From Bog-756 sp963831535 (GTDB taxonomy: Bacteria > Actinomycetota > Acidimicrobiia > Acidimicrobiales > RAAP-2), in NCBI GenBank assembly GCA_963831535.1, contig CAWHQP010000006.1, positions 62,001 to 126,000 on the forward strand: DNA of 64,000 bases. Direction: 5' to 3'. The position numbers were made by a program, and so were the translations under genes. The notes under the pieces are model-generated. The model searched no databases and was not told where the DNA came from. It saw only the letters and a program-made list of their open reading frames with translations. Positions 43,281-52,597 of the stretch are shown here, piece after piece (positions within the stretch are counted from its first letter, which is position 1; every line of letters starts with the position of its first letter).

Positions 43281-45161
43281 ATGGCGCTGTCGTGCGAGCA
43301 ACTCGGTCTGGAGTCGGACAGTCCCTCCGCAGTGCGACGGGCCATCCAGTTCCTCTGTGAGCCCGGCGTGATCGAGGCGCACGTCCAACCGGTGGTCCGA
43401 CCGGCCGACCAGTTGATCGTGGGGTACGAGGCCCTGGCCCGGATGCCTCTCGATCCCGTGCGGTCGCCCGACTGGTGGCTGTCCAAGTCCGAGGAAGTCG
43501 GCCTTCGGACCGGTCTCGAGGTCGCCTGCCTGGCCGCGGCCACCGACCTCGGAACACCGCCGGGTGAACGTCTGCTCTTCGTCAATCTCAGTCCGTCACT
43601 GCTGTCCGAGCCTGCCGCGTTGCGGTTGCTCGACCGCCTGCCCGAACGGGTGGTGGTGGAGCTCACCGAGCAGGAGGCGGTGGAGGACTATGACGAACTC
43701 CGGCGTGATCTGGCCCCCTGGCTGGCCCGCGGGGTACGGATCGCCATCGACGACGCCGGGGCCGGCTACTCGAGTCTGCGCCACGTGATCGAGCTCACGC
43801 CCGACTTCTTGAAGCTCGACCGTGAGCTGGTCCGGGACCTCGATAGCGACCGCAACCGCCGGGCCCTGGTGAGTGCCATGGCCGCCTTCGCCGCCGAAGT
43901 CGGGACCAGCGTCATCGCCGAGGGGGTGGAGACGGCCGAGGAGCTGGAGGTCCTCCGGGACGCCGAGGTCGACCTGGTCCAGGGCTATCTGTTGGCCCGC
44001 CCGGGGCTTCCTTGGCCGGTCGTGTCCGATCAGTCCGGTCCGGGGGAGGGTCGCGGGCACCCGCAACCGAGACCGGGTTCGGCGGCCGAGGAGCGTATGG
44101 CTGAAGCCCTCAGTCGAGCCACCGATTCGCGGCGGGCCTGTGCCGCCGTGGTCGAGCACCTGTTCCGCCAGGGTCAGATCATGCCGAGCGCGTACCTCGA
44201 ACGGCACGGGGAGCTGCGGTGCACGGCGCAACGCGGGTTGTGGCAGATCCTGGACGGCATGTCCGGCTCGTCGGGGATCACCGGCCGTACCTGGAAGACG
44301 GGTAGGCCCATCGTGGTCCCCGACGTCGCCAAGAACCCGGCCTATCTCGAGGCCATCCCCGGTGTGGTGTCCGAGATCTGTGTCCCCATCGTCGTCGGTG
44401 GGAGCGCGGTCGGCGCCCTCAACGTCGAGTCGCTGACCCCGCTGCCGACGGGGATGCTGGCTCAGATGGAGTGGTGTGCCGATCTGCTGGCCGCCCGTCT
44501 CCAGGTGATCGGCGACGATCTGAAGGAGTCGACGTGGGACCGGACCGTCCGTGCGTCGGTGATCATTTCGGGCATCGTCGATAACCCCCAGATGCCCGAC
44601 CGTCTCCTGCGTTGCCTGCGGGACGCCTCCAGAATGGATTCGGCCGCCCTGATCGTCAACGGGCCTGATCGGCCCTCGGTGGCGGCCGCGGTGGGTCCGC
44701 TCGGGGAGGCGTTGGTGGCGCTGACCCCCTCCGAGCTCCACTCGCTGTCCTCGCTGGTCAACGACATCCGCTCCTGTTACACCGGCGGCGACGCCCTGGG
44801 CCGGGGCTTCGTCGGAACCGATTCCCTGCGCGACGCCGGAGCCCGGGTGGTGATGGTCCTTCCGCTGTGGGCCCAGCGCCAGCGCTTGGGCAGTGTGGTG
44901 CTGGCCCACTCCCGTCCCCTCCAGCTGAGCGGGGAGGAGGTGCGCCCGCTCGAGACGCTGGCGGACCATGTGGCCTCGGCGCTGGCCTCCAGGCGCCGCA
45001 TGGCGTTTTCCGCCTCCCCGGCCCGCTGGGAGCGGCGGGCGCCCCACCCGGCTGGACCCCTGCCTACCCGGTGGGAGCGACGGTCCGTGACGTCCGTGAG
45101 TCCACCGCCACCAGGGCCGCCACCGCCAGGGCCATCAGCGGGACTACCACCCCGAGACTGA
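43281..45161 (+). CDS. Cyclic-di-GMP phosphodiesterase (EAL) with GAF domains (626 aa)
   Basis: The EAL domain comes first: YEALARM (EAL motif), FVNLSPSLLS (Asn ligand), VVELTEQE, IDDAGAGYSSLR (DD metal ligands, with Ala for Phe), FLKLDRELV, VIAEGVETAEE and VQGYLLARP. All metal and catalytic positions are filled, so phosphodiesterase activity is likely. Two GAF-like sensor domains follow (ITGRTWKTGRPIVVPDVAKN, VCVPIVVGG-type core as ICVPIVVGGSAVGALNVES). No GGDEF domain. No membrane span. The last ~98 bp overlap the convergent ltrA gene and encode a Pro-rich tail. Confidence 0.9.
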   Translation: MALSCEQLGLESDSPSAVRRAIQFLCEPGVIEAHVQPVVRPADQLIVGYEALARMPLDPVRSPDWWLSKSEEVGLRTGLEVACLAAATDLGTPPGERLLFVNLSPSLLSEPAALRLLDRLPERVVVELTEQEAVEDYDELRRDLAPWLARGVRIAIDDAGAGYSSLRHVIELTPDFLKLDRELVRDLDSDRNRRALVSAMAAFAAEVGTSVIAEGVETAEELEVLRDAEVDLVQGYLLARPGLPWPVVSDQSGPGEGRGHPQPRPGSAAEERMAEALSRATDSRRACAAVVEHLFRQGQIMPSAYLERHGELRCTAQRGLWQILDGMSGSSGITGRTWKTGRPIVVPDVAKNPAYLEAIPGVVSEICVPIVVGGSAVGALNVESLTPLPTGMLAQMEWCADLLAARLQVIGDDLKESTWDRTVRASVIISGIVDNPQMPDRLLRCLRDASRMDSAALIVNGPDRPSVAAAVGPLGEALVALTPSELHSLSSLVNDIRSCYTGGDALGRGFVGTDSLRDAGARVVMVLPLWAQRQRLGSVVLAHSRPLQLSGEEVRPLETLADHVASALASRRRMAFSASPARWERRAPHPAGPLPTRWERRSVTSVSPPPPGPPPPGPSAGLPPRD

Positions 45162-46266
45162 CCCGGTCGGCTGCGAAGGCCAACGCCACGAGGGCGGCGG
45201 CAGTCAGCGGCGGATACCAACGCTGCAGGGGCCAGTCCTTCCGCAGGATGGCGTGGAGGGTGGCCGTCACCACGACGAAGATCGCCACCGGGACGGCCAC
45301 GGACAGGGCGGCGGTGATGCCCGATGCCGTCCCGTGGCCCTCCGCGGTGCTGACCGCCACCTCCAGGCCGGCCCCGAAGGCGGCGACGGAGGCGAAGACG
45401 AAGTAGTGGGCGTAGCCCCAGACGTAGGCCAGCTGGCGGCTGACCCGGAGACCCTCCTCCGCCGAGTGCTCGAAGTACCACCACCACAGTCCAAACACCA
45501 GGGCCAGACCGCCGACCGCCAGTCCCACCAAGGTGGCCGAGATGGCGTTGGCCGTCACCGCCTCCTGGATGGCAATGGTGGCTGCCGCCACGCTCTCGCC
45601 CAACACGATGAGGGTGAACAGCCCGTAGCGCTCGTTGATGTGGCCGGGGTGCCAGGTGGTGGACCGACCACCCCGCTCGGCCCACCACGGGACGAGGACC
45701 TCCCCGGTCGCCAGCACCAGGAAGGTGGCATCACCCCAGGTATGGGGAAGGAAGAGTCGGAGCACCCAGCCGACCTGGAGCACGGTGATCCCGAATGCAT
45801 AGCGGAGGGCCGCGGGACGGCCAACGGGATCGGAGGCGGCGGCGCGCAGCCACTGGGCGACCATGGCCACACGCATGACCACGTACCCGGCGGTGATCGT
45901 GGCGAAGTCACTACCGGAGAATGCCGACGTCACGCCGGCCGCCAGCACCAACGCCCCGGCGATCTGGATGAACGTGAGGAGTCGGTAGGCGACGTCATCG
46001 ACGTCGTAGGCGGAAGCGAACCAGGTGAAGTTCACCCACGCCCACCAGATGGCGAAGAAGACCATGAGGTAGCCGACCAGGGTCGACCCGATGTGGCCGG
46101 CGGTGACCCCGCGTTCCAACTGCGCCGCGGCCTGGGACACGGCCACGACGAAGCACAGGTCGAAGAGCAGTTCCAGCGGCGTGGAGGCGCGGTGGCTCTC
46201 GTCGGTGGAGCGCGGGACCATGGACCGCAATCGGGCCAGCGGAGTCAACCTGGTTTCGGTCGTCAT
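45064..46266 (-). CDS. ltrA: Low-temperature-requirement A (LtrA) family membrane protein
   Basis: The 400-residue protein begins with the family motif STPLELLFDLCFVVAVSQAA and has ten or more predicted spans, including YLMVFFAIWWAWVNFTWFAS. It also contains the LtrA signature GHINERYGLFTLIVLGESVA. Named from a Listeria cold-growth gene; the biochemical function is unknown. Length is typical. It converges with and overlaps the EAL-GAF gene by 98 bp. Confidence 0.92.
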   Translation of the reverse strand: MTTETRLTPLARLRSMVPRSTDESHRASTPLELLFDLCFVVAVSQAAAQLERGVTAGHIGSTLVGYLMVFFAIWWAWVNFTWFASAYDVDDVAYRLLTFIQIAGALVLAAGVTSAFSGSDFATITAGYVVMRVAMVAQWLRAAASDPVGRPAALRYAFGITVLQVGWVLRLFLPHTWGDATFLVLATGEVLVPWWAERGGRSTTWHPGHINERYGLFTLIVLGESVAAATIAIQEAVTANAISATLVGLAVGGLALVFGLWWWYFEHSAEEGLRVSRQLAYVWGYAHYFVFASVAAFGAGLEVAVSTAEGHGTASGITAALSVAVPVAIFVVVTATLHAILRKDWPLQRWYPPLTAAALVALAFAADRVSLGVVVPLMALAVAALVAVDSRTSRTVAPTG

Positions 46267-46556
46267 CGCAACCGTCGTGGGCTCTGCCGTGGTGGGCGGA
46301 TGGGGGTGTCACTCCTCGTGCGGCCGGGTGTGTGGGGGACGGCCCTGACCGTGGGTCAGCCGACCACCGCCTCGGCGTGGCCACGGCACCGGCGTGCCGC
46401 ATGATACCGGGACCCCTGGAACGCACCGCGTACCGTGGCCCGACGGTGACCCCGCCTGAGGAAACGTGACCGTGCGGTTGAGACCGCTACCATCGGACCC
46501 ATCCAAGCGGCCGGACATCGGTGCCGGGCCGGCGGAGGAGCAGCGGAGGAGACACC

Positions 46557-46856
46557 ATGACCGACGCCGAGGAGTTCTGCCACCATCTCGACCAGGTGCA
46601 GGAGGTCCGTCCGTCCGCTGATGGGTGTGAAGACTGCCTCCGCCTCGGGGGCCACTGGGTGCATCTCCGGATGTGCATGATCTGCGGCCACGTGGGCTGT
46701 TGCGACAACTCGCCCGGCCACCACGCCACGGCCCACTTCGACGAGACCGGTCACCCCCTCATCCAGTCCTTCGAGCCGGGTGAGGCGTGGTGGTGGTGCT
46801 ACGTCGACGAGTTCGCTTTCGAGGTGGACGGCGTCCCCCAGTACCAACACTCCTGA
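46557..46856 (+). CDS. UBP-type zinc-finger protein (99 aa)
   Basis: The protein is essentially one ZnF-UBP domain: CEDCLRLGG, then HLRMCMICGHVGCCDNSPGH, HATAHFDETGHPLIQSFE and WWWCYVDE. The Cys and His ligands for several zinc ions are in order. In eukaryotes the fold binds the ubiquitin C-terminus; bacterial stand-alone versions are often near thioredoxin or oxidoreductase genes and have unknown ligands. The ATG follows GGAGGAGACACC. Confidence 0.88.
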   Translation: MTDAEEFCHHLDQVQEVRPSADGCEDCLRLGGHWVHLRMCMICGHVGCCDNSPGHHATAHFDETGHPLIQSFEPGEAWWWCYVDEFAFEVDGVPQYQHS

Positions 46857-46953
46857 GCCCGCGCCGCCCCCCCGGCGTCCGGTCGGTGCCGGCCTCGGTT
46901 CAGCCGGTGGTCACCGAGAACGTCCGATCACGTCGCTAGGGTTCGGACCACCC

Positions 46954-48216
46954 ATGATTCCGACCCGAACACCCGGACGTGGCCGCGCCCGACGGCCGGT
47001 GATGGCCACTTCGGTCGGTCTGGTGTCCGTGGCCCTGTCGGGTTGCGGCCTCTTTGCACAACCGCGCCCGGCCCAGACGGGCGGGCTGTCGTTGGCCCCG
47101 CCGGGCCCGGTCGGCTACGTGGTGTGCTCCAACGCCGTCACTCCGGTCGAGCTGGCCTCACATACCGCTGAGGCACCGATTCCGCTCCCGATCTCGGGTA
47201 CACCCGACCTCGGCGACTTCGCCATCGCAACCTCGCCCAACGGCCGGTGGGCCTACGTAGTGACGGCGGACGGAACCCTGTCGAGGGCGCCGACGCCCAC
47301 CACCACGACGTCCCCCACCGGTGCCGTCACGAGGACCTCCTCGGCGGCCACCGCCCCCGTCACGACTGCCGCCACGGCCACCACCCCTGCCCCCTCGACT
47401 GTCGGCGTGCAGAACGTGGTCATCCCCATCAACCTGGTGACGCAGCGGGCCGGCCGTCCCATCGACATCCCCGGTCAGGGTGCCACCCACGCCGTCGTGG
47501 TCCTCGCCGGTGGGCGCACCGTGCTCGCCGCCAGTGGGAGCACCATCGTCCCGGTGGACGTAGTTCGCCGGCAGGTGGGCCGACCCCTCGATCTCGGAGC
47601 GGGACGCACCATTTTCGGTCTGGCCCTCGACCCGGTGGCCACAACGGTCTACGCACTGGTGGCCGGGGGGGTGGTGCCGGTGGACACGACCGATGACTCC
47701 GCGGGGGCCACCATACCCACCGGGCTCACCGTCTCGTCGGTCTATTCTCCGCACGGCATCGCCGTGACCGACGACGGCGCCACCGTCTACGTGGTCGGGC
47801 AGGGCCAACCGGACTTCGGCGGTCGGGTCCTCCCCATCACGACGGCCACCGGTGCCACCGGGACCGCCGCCAGTTTCGACAATTACGGCATCGCTGCTCC
47901 GGCGGCCCTGGCCGTGGAGCCGGACGGCAGCTCACTGTGGGTTGTGGACTCGGCCAACAACTGGATCAACCCAGTGCCCCTGGCCACCTTCACCAACCCC
48001 CCCGAGCCGGTCCGGCTCCCACCCCAGGCCGGTGGCGAACCCAGCTCGGGGACCCAGCACCCCACCGATATCGTGCTCGACCCGACCGGGTCCGAAGCCT
48101 TCGTCGTGGAGGGATTCGACTCCGTCCTGCCCTACGATCCCGCGTCGCAGACCTTTGGCCGGGCCATCCCGGTGTGCACGGGAGCCTCCTCGATGGCCGT
48201 CGCCCCTTCCCCGTGA
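46954..48216 (+). CDS. Lipoprotein with beta-propeller repeats (420 aa)
   Basis: A signal peptide ends at a lipobox (VALSGC, Cys31). The mature protein has repeated blades with the pattern 'IA.spdG..aYV', for example FAIATSPNGRWAYVVTADG, FGLALDPVATTVYALVAGG, GIAVTDDGATVYVVGQGQP and ALAVEPDGSSLWVVDSANN. This resembles YncE/lactonase-type seven-bladed propellers. A Thr/Ala/Pro-rich stretch interrupts the second blade. It is extracytoplasmic; function unknown. It converges with the wax ester synthase gene. Confidence 0.8.
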   Translation: MIPTRTPGRGRARRPVMATSVGLVSVALSGCGLFAQPRPAQTGGLSLAPPGPVGYVVCSNAVTPVELASHTAEAPIPLPISGTPDLGDFAIATSPNGRWAYVVTADGTLSRAPTPTTTTSPTGAVTRTSSAATAPVTTAATATTPAPSTVGVQNVVIPINLVTQRAGRPIDIPGQGATHAVVVLAGGRTVLAASGSTIVPVDVVRRQVGRPLDLGAGRTIFGLALDPVATTVYALVAGGVVPVDTTDDSAGATIPTGLTVSSVYSPHGIAVTDDGATVYVVGQGQPDFGGRVLPITTATGATGTAASFDNYGIAAPAALAVEPDGSSLWVVDSANNWINPVPLATFTNPPEPVRLPPQAGGEPSSGTQHPTDIVLDPTGSEAFVVEGFDSVLPYDPASQTFGRAIPVCTGASSMAVAPSP

Positions 48217-48229
48217 CGGCGGCCGGGAA

Positions 48230-49720
48230 TCAGCCCTCGGGGATCTGGACGTCGATCCCCGACGCCCGGACGGCCTCGGCGGCATCCACCGACCGGTAGG
48301 TGGCCAGGGCCTCGCCGGCGGCCGCGAGGAGTTCGTCCAGCGCCACCGGTAGGGCGGCGGCGAGGTTCCACAGACGCGGGATGGTGTCCGGACTGGCATG
48401 GATCCCCCAGTAGAGGACGCCGCGGTAGCTCATGATGGTGATGTTGACGCCCATCCCGTCCATGACCGGGCCCAGCGGGAACCCGGCCACGAGCTCGGCT
48501 CCGCCCAGGTACAAGGGGAAGTCGGGCCCCGGGACGTTGGAGATGACCAGGTTGGCGATGGGCCGGTGGCGGTCGGCCAGCCGCATCCGGGAGTAGAGCC
48601 GGGCGGCGTTGGCGAAGAAGTTCGGCGTGGCGTGCTCGGCCCAGGTGATCAGGGTGTCCGGACCCAGCGCCTCGTGCTCCTCTTTGGCTCCGAGGGTCCC
48701 GTTGTGGATGGCCCGGAGCCGGTCCAGGGGGTCGTCCCGCTCCACGGGCAGGTGGACGAACATCGTCGAGACCTGGTTGGATCCCCGCGGGTCGTCGACA
48801 TCGGAGCGAACCGAGACCGGTACCACCGCCACCAGGGGTTTGGCTGGGAGCTCGTCGCCCTCCAGGAGGAACTCCCGCAGTGCGCCAGTGCACACGGCCA
48901 GGACCACGTCGTTCACGGTGGTGCCCGTGGCGTTCTTCAGTCGCTTGACGTCCTCCAGGCCGATGGCGGTGAGGGCCACGCTGCGTCGCCAGGTCACCGA
49001 GCCGTTGAACGAGGTCCGCGGGGCCGAGAGCGGCAGGGCCGCTTTGGACTGGGGGGACCGGTGGGGCGGCTCCTGGCGGACGCGACGCACGTCGAGCACG
49101 CGCTTTCCCGTCCTCACCAGGTCGCGGGTCATGTCGATGGGGCGCAGCGTCCGGGCCACCAGGGCCTGACTCATGAGTTCCAGACCCGATGGGACCCGCG
49201 GGTCCGCCGCGAGCTCGGCGGGGAGGTTCTCGGCGGCGGGCTCGGGGGCCAGATCGAAGAGCACCGAGAGCAGGGCGGCGCCCGACACCCCGTCGACCGT
49301 GGCGTGGTGCATCTTGGCCACGAAGCCGATCCGATCGCCGGCCAGGCCCTCGACGATCCACATCTCCCACAGGGGCCTGGACCGGTCCAGGGGGCGGCCG
49401 GTGATGTCCCCGGCCAGGTCGGCGAGCTGGCGCAGGCCACCGGGCCGGGGCACCGCGGCCAGACGTACGTGGTAGTCGATGTCGAAGTCCGCATCATCCA
49501 CCCACACCGGGTGTCCCAGCCTTAACGGCACCTCCACCAGGCGTCGACGGAACACCGGGGCCGAGGGCAGGCGACCCTCGATGGACCGCTTCATGCGGTC
49601 GAACGAGTAGCCACCGGGCACGGTGGTCGGGTCGAAGACGAGGCACAGGCCCACATGCATGTGCAGGCTCGGGGTCTCGAGGTACAGGAAGCTGGCGTCC
49701 AGCCCGCTCAGTCGTTCCAT
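48230..49720 (-). CDS. Wax ester synthase/diacylglycerol acyltransferase (WS/DGAT)
   Basis: The start MERLSGLDASFLYLETPSLH and the catalytic MHHATVDGVSG (HHxxxDG, His138-Gly144) identify the bifunctional family that makes wax esters or triacylglycerols from acyl-CoA. The C-terminal domain includes VTWRRSVALTAIGLEDVKRL and the conserved ISNVPGPDFPLYLGGA motif. The 496-residue length is normal. It is divergent from a lipase-like gene with a 77-bp shared upstream region, which suggests coordinated storage and mobilisation of neutral lipid. Confidence 0.95.
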   Translation of the reverse strand: MERLSGLDASFLYLETPSLHMHVGLCLVFDPTTVPGGYSFDRMKRSIEGRLPSAPVFRRRLVEVPLRLGHPVWVDDADFDIDYHVRLAAVPRPGGLRQLADLAGDITGRPLDRSRPLWEMWIVEGLAGDRIGFVAKMHHATVDGVSGAALLSVLFDLAPEPAAENLPAELAADPRVPSGLELMSQALVARTLRPIDMTRDLVRTGKRVLDVRRVRQEPPHRSPQSKAALPLSAPRTSFNGSVTWRRSVALTAIGLEDVKRLKNATGTTVNDVVLAVCTGALREFLLEGDELPAKPLVAVVPVSVRSDVDDPRGSNQVSTMFVHLPVERDDPLDRLRAIHNGTLGAKEEHEALGPDTLITWAEHATPNFFANAARLYSRMRLADRHRPIANLVISNVPGPDFPLYLGGAELVAGFPLGPVMDGMGVNITIMSYRGVLYWGIHASPDTIPRLWNLAAALPVALDELLAAAGEALATYRSVDAAEAVRASGIDVQIPEG

Positions 49721-49797
49721 GACCGCTTCCTCCCTCCCCGGCCTGGCGCCCCCACCCGGGCACGCTGGCTCATTGGTTTCACTACGGCGACAGGAAC

Positions 49798-51102
49798 GTG
49801 TTGTATGGAGGGGTGGCCTGGGTGTTCCTCGCAGTCAGCATGGTCTTCGCGGTCCTGGCGGTCAACGCCTACTTCCCTGTCCGCCGCGAGCCCTTCACCG
49901 TGGCCAGCTTCGCCATGGGGTGGATTCCCGGCGAGCTCCCCGTCCACATGGTGGTACTGCTGGTGGCCGGCTCGGCGGCCTTCGGGCTCAACGGCGCTCT
50001 CTCGGGCTGGCCGGGCTGGGCAGGCCTTGGGGTCGCGGTCGTCGCCGCACTGGCCTACGTCCGTCTGGCCGTGGTGGCCTCGGGGTCTGGTGCCCTGGTG
50101 GACGAGGCCCTGGACCGGGCCACGGGCGGAACGGTTGGCGTCTTGGCCCGGGACCCCAGGCCGGTGTGGAACCACCGGTGGCGGCTGGTGATCGCCGTGC
50201 CGTTGCGCTTCCGGGCCATTCGGAGGGCCCGGAACATCGACTACTGGGGTGACGGGAACTACCGGCACAAGCTGGACATCCTGACGCGTCGGGGGGTGAC
50301 GCCCGTCAAGGCCCCGGTGCTGGTGTACATCCACGGCGGTGCCTGGGTGATCGGGGACAAACGCGAACAGGGCATCCCCATGATGCACGAGCTGGTCCTG
50401 CGGGGCTGGGTGTGCGTCGCCATCAACTACCGGCTCAGCCCCCGGGCGACGTGGCCGGCCCACATCGTGGACTGCAAGCGGGCGGTGGCCTGGGTGCGCC
50501 AGCACATCGCCGAGTACGGCGGCGACCCGGGATTCATCGCCGTGTCGGGGGGATCGGCCGGCGGCCATCTCTCGGCGCTCCTGGCCCTCACCCCCGGCGA
50601 GGCCGAGTGGCAGCCGGGGTTCGAGGATCTCGACGCCTCGGTGGATGCCTGCCTCCCGTTCTACGGCGTCTACGACATGACCGGGGATCCGGAGCGGTCC
50701 GGCGCCTACGGGGACGGTACTCTCGACCTGCTCGAACGCCGGGTCATGAAGACCTCGAGCACTGACAACCCACGGCTGTTCGAAGAGGCGTCACCGGACC
50801 GGCGGGTCACGGTCGCAGCCCCGCCCATGATGGTGTTCCACGGTGTCAACGACACTCTGGTGCCGGTGGCTGTGGCCAGGCACTTCGTGGCCCAGCTCCG
50901 GCTGCACTCGCAGGCACCGGTGGCCGCCGTGGAGCTGCCCCGGGCCCAGCATGCCTTCGACGTCCTGGCCTCCATCCGCTGCCGGCACACCACCATGGGG
51001 GCGGTCCGCTTCCTCGAGGCCATGCGGGTGAGGGGCGACCCGCAGGCGTTCGGCCACCGGACCGGAGGCCTGAGCAATACACGCCCCGACCTGCGGTGCT
51101 AG
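49798..51102 (+). CDS. Membrane-linked alpha/beta hydrolase, esterase/lipase type (434 aa)
   Basis: Three N-terminal hydrophobic stretches (VAWVFLAVSMVFAVLAVNAY, LPVHMVVLLVAGSAAFGL, GLGVAVVAALAYVRL) precede a hormone-sensitive-lipase-like domain. That domain has the oxyanion motif YIHGGAWVIGD, the nucleophile VSGGSAGG, the Asp in FHGVNDTLVP and the His in RAQHAFDV. This layout matches mycobacterial LipQ/LipM-type proteins. The start is a GTG at 49798 after AGGA, with a TTG next to it. It stands divergent to WS/DGAT and probably acts on lipid esters. Confidence 0.87.
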   Translation: MLYGGVAWVFLAVSMVFAVLAVNAYFPVRREPFTVASFAMGWIPGELPVHMVVLLVAGSAAFGLNGALSGWPGWAGLGVAVVAALAYVRLAVVASGSGALVDEALDRATGGTVGVLARDPRPVWNHRWRLVIAVPLRFRAIRRARNIDYWGDGNYRHKLDILTRRGVTPVKAPVLVYIHGGAWVIGDKREQGIPMMHELVLRGWVCVAINYRLSPRATWPAHIVDCKRAVAWVRQHIAEYGGDPGFIAVSGGSAGGHLSALLALTPGEAEWQPGFEDLDASVDACLPFYGVYDMTGDPERSGAYGDGTLDLLERRVMKTSSTDNPRLFEEASPDRRVTVAAPPMMVFHGVNDTLVPVAVARHFVAQLRLHSQAPVAAVELPRAQHAFDVLASIRCRHTTMGAVRFLEAMRVRGDPQAFGHRTGGLSNTRPDLRC

Positions 51103-51215
51103 ACAGTCAGGCGAGTTTCTGACGTAGAGTCACATATTCGTGGCCGTCAGGCTCGACGGGGCTACCTCTCGGGCCGGGTGGTCCGTGCAAAGGGTCGATC
51201 GTGCAAGGGGGAACC

Positions 51216-52538
51216 TTGAATTCAGCAACGTGGAGGACGCGCCTCGCCGCGATCGCACTGGTCACTGTGGTGGCGGTCGCCGCGGTGGCCTGCGGCTCGA
51301 CCAACTCATCGTCTAGCACCACCACCACCGGTTCGGGTTCCGGATCGGGGTCGGGCCAGTCGACGATCCCCTCCAGCGCCTTCAGCGACCACACCGGCAT
51401 CACAGCCACGAACGTGCGGGTGGCCAACGTGTCCACGCTGGCCGTCGGTGGACTGTTCAAGGGGGCCCTGGTGGGTACGGAGGCCTATGCCGATTACGTC
51501 AACGCCTCCGGGGGCATCAACGGGCGGAAGATCACCGTCGACTCGGCCGATGACGGTTTCAGCGGTGCCGGCAACAAACAGGCCACCCAGAACGCCCTCA
51601 CCAACGACTTCTCCCTGGTGGGCGGGTTCTCCCTGCAGGACAACTTCGGCGGACTCGTGCTGAAAGCCAACCCGGGCATGCCGGATGTATCGGTGGTCCT
51701 CGACTCGGCCACCAACCAGCTGCCCAACGTGTTCTCCGCCGTTCCGCTGAACGGCGGATGGGAAGAGGGCCCCCTCCAGTACTACAAGTCGAAATTCCCG
51801 AAGGACATCGACGCCGTCGGCACGGTGGTCTCCGACCAGTCCTCGGCCCAGAGGGACTGGGCCGGCCAGAAGTACGCCATGGAGCAGGTGGGCTACAAGG
51901 TCATCTACGACCCCAGCGTCCCGGTGACCCAGACCGACTACACCCAGAACGTCATCGCCATGAAGAACGCCGGGGTCAAGATCCTCTTTCTGTCCCAGCT
52001 TCCCCAGAACTACGCCTCGGCCATGCTGAAGGACCTGCAGCAGCAGAACTTCCATCCCCAGGTAATCCTGGGCTCGACCAACTACAGCAACGACCTGGTG
52101 TCGGCGTCCGGAGGGCCGTCGGCTGTCAACGGGGCGCTCTTCGACCAGAACACCTCGTTGTTCCTGGGCCAGGACGCCCCCGAGATCCCGGCGGTGGGTC
52201 TGTTCAACAAGTGGGTCCAGAAGGCCTCGCCGGGATTCAAGACCGACCTGTTCACCCTGTACGGCTGGCTGTCGGCGGAGCTCTTCTCCCAGGCCCTGAA
52301 GAACGCCGGGTCCAACCCCAGTCGGGGCTCGTTGCTGCAGGCGTTGTCCAAGATCACCTCGTTCAGCGGGGACAACATCATCGCCCCCAACAATCCGGCG
52401 GCCAAGACGGTGGGGAACTGCTATCTACTCGGCCAGGTGGCCGGCGGACAGTACCAGCGCCTGGACGATCCGCCCGTCACCAGCAGTTCGAACGGCTACC
52501 GATGCGACTACAAGTACATAACGCCACCCGCTTCCTGA
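51216..52538 (+). CDS. ABC transporter substrate-binding lipoprotein, branched-chain amino acid type
   Basis: The TTG at 51216, after AGGGGGAACC, gives a 440-residue precursor with a signal ending VAAVAC (Cys26), a Ser/Thr/Gly linker and a two-lobe Peripla_BP_6 domain (GTEAYADYVNASGGINGRKI, FSLQDNFGGL, DIDAVGTVVSDQSSAQRDWA). It is the receptor for the permease and two ATPases that follow in the same direction. The family (LivJ-like) binds leucine/isoleucine/valine but also amides, urea or aromatic acids; the ligand cannot be named here. Confidence 0.9.
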   Translation: MNSATWRTRLAAIALVTVVAVAAVACGSTNSSSSTTTTGSGSGSGSGQSTIPSSAFSDHTGITATNVRVANVSTLAVGGLFKGALVGTEAYADYVNASGGINGRKITVDSADDGFSGAGNKQATQNALTNDFSLVGGFSLQDNFGGLVLKANPGMPDVSVVLDSATNQLPNVFSAVPLNGGWEEGPLQYYKSKFPKDIDAVGTVVSDQSSAQRDWAGQKYAMEQVGYKVIYDPSVPVTQTDYTQNVIAMKNAGVKILFLSQLPQNYASAMLKDLQQQNFHPQVILGSTNYSNDLVSASGGPSAVNGALFDQNTSLFLGQDAPEIPAVGLFNKWVQKASPGFKTDLFTLYGWLSAELFSQALKNAGSNPSRGSLLQALSKITSFSGDNIIAPNNPAAKTVGNCYLLGQVAGGQYQRLDDPPVTSSSNGYRCDYKYITPPAS

Positions 52539-52597
52539 GCGGGATGGGTCCGACCCGGAGGGTGTGACGTGACGCGACGGGGGACGAGGGTGGTGCG

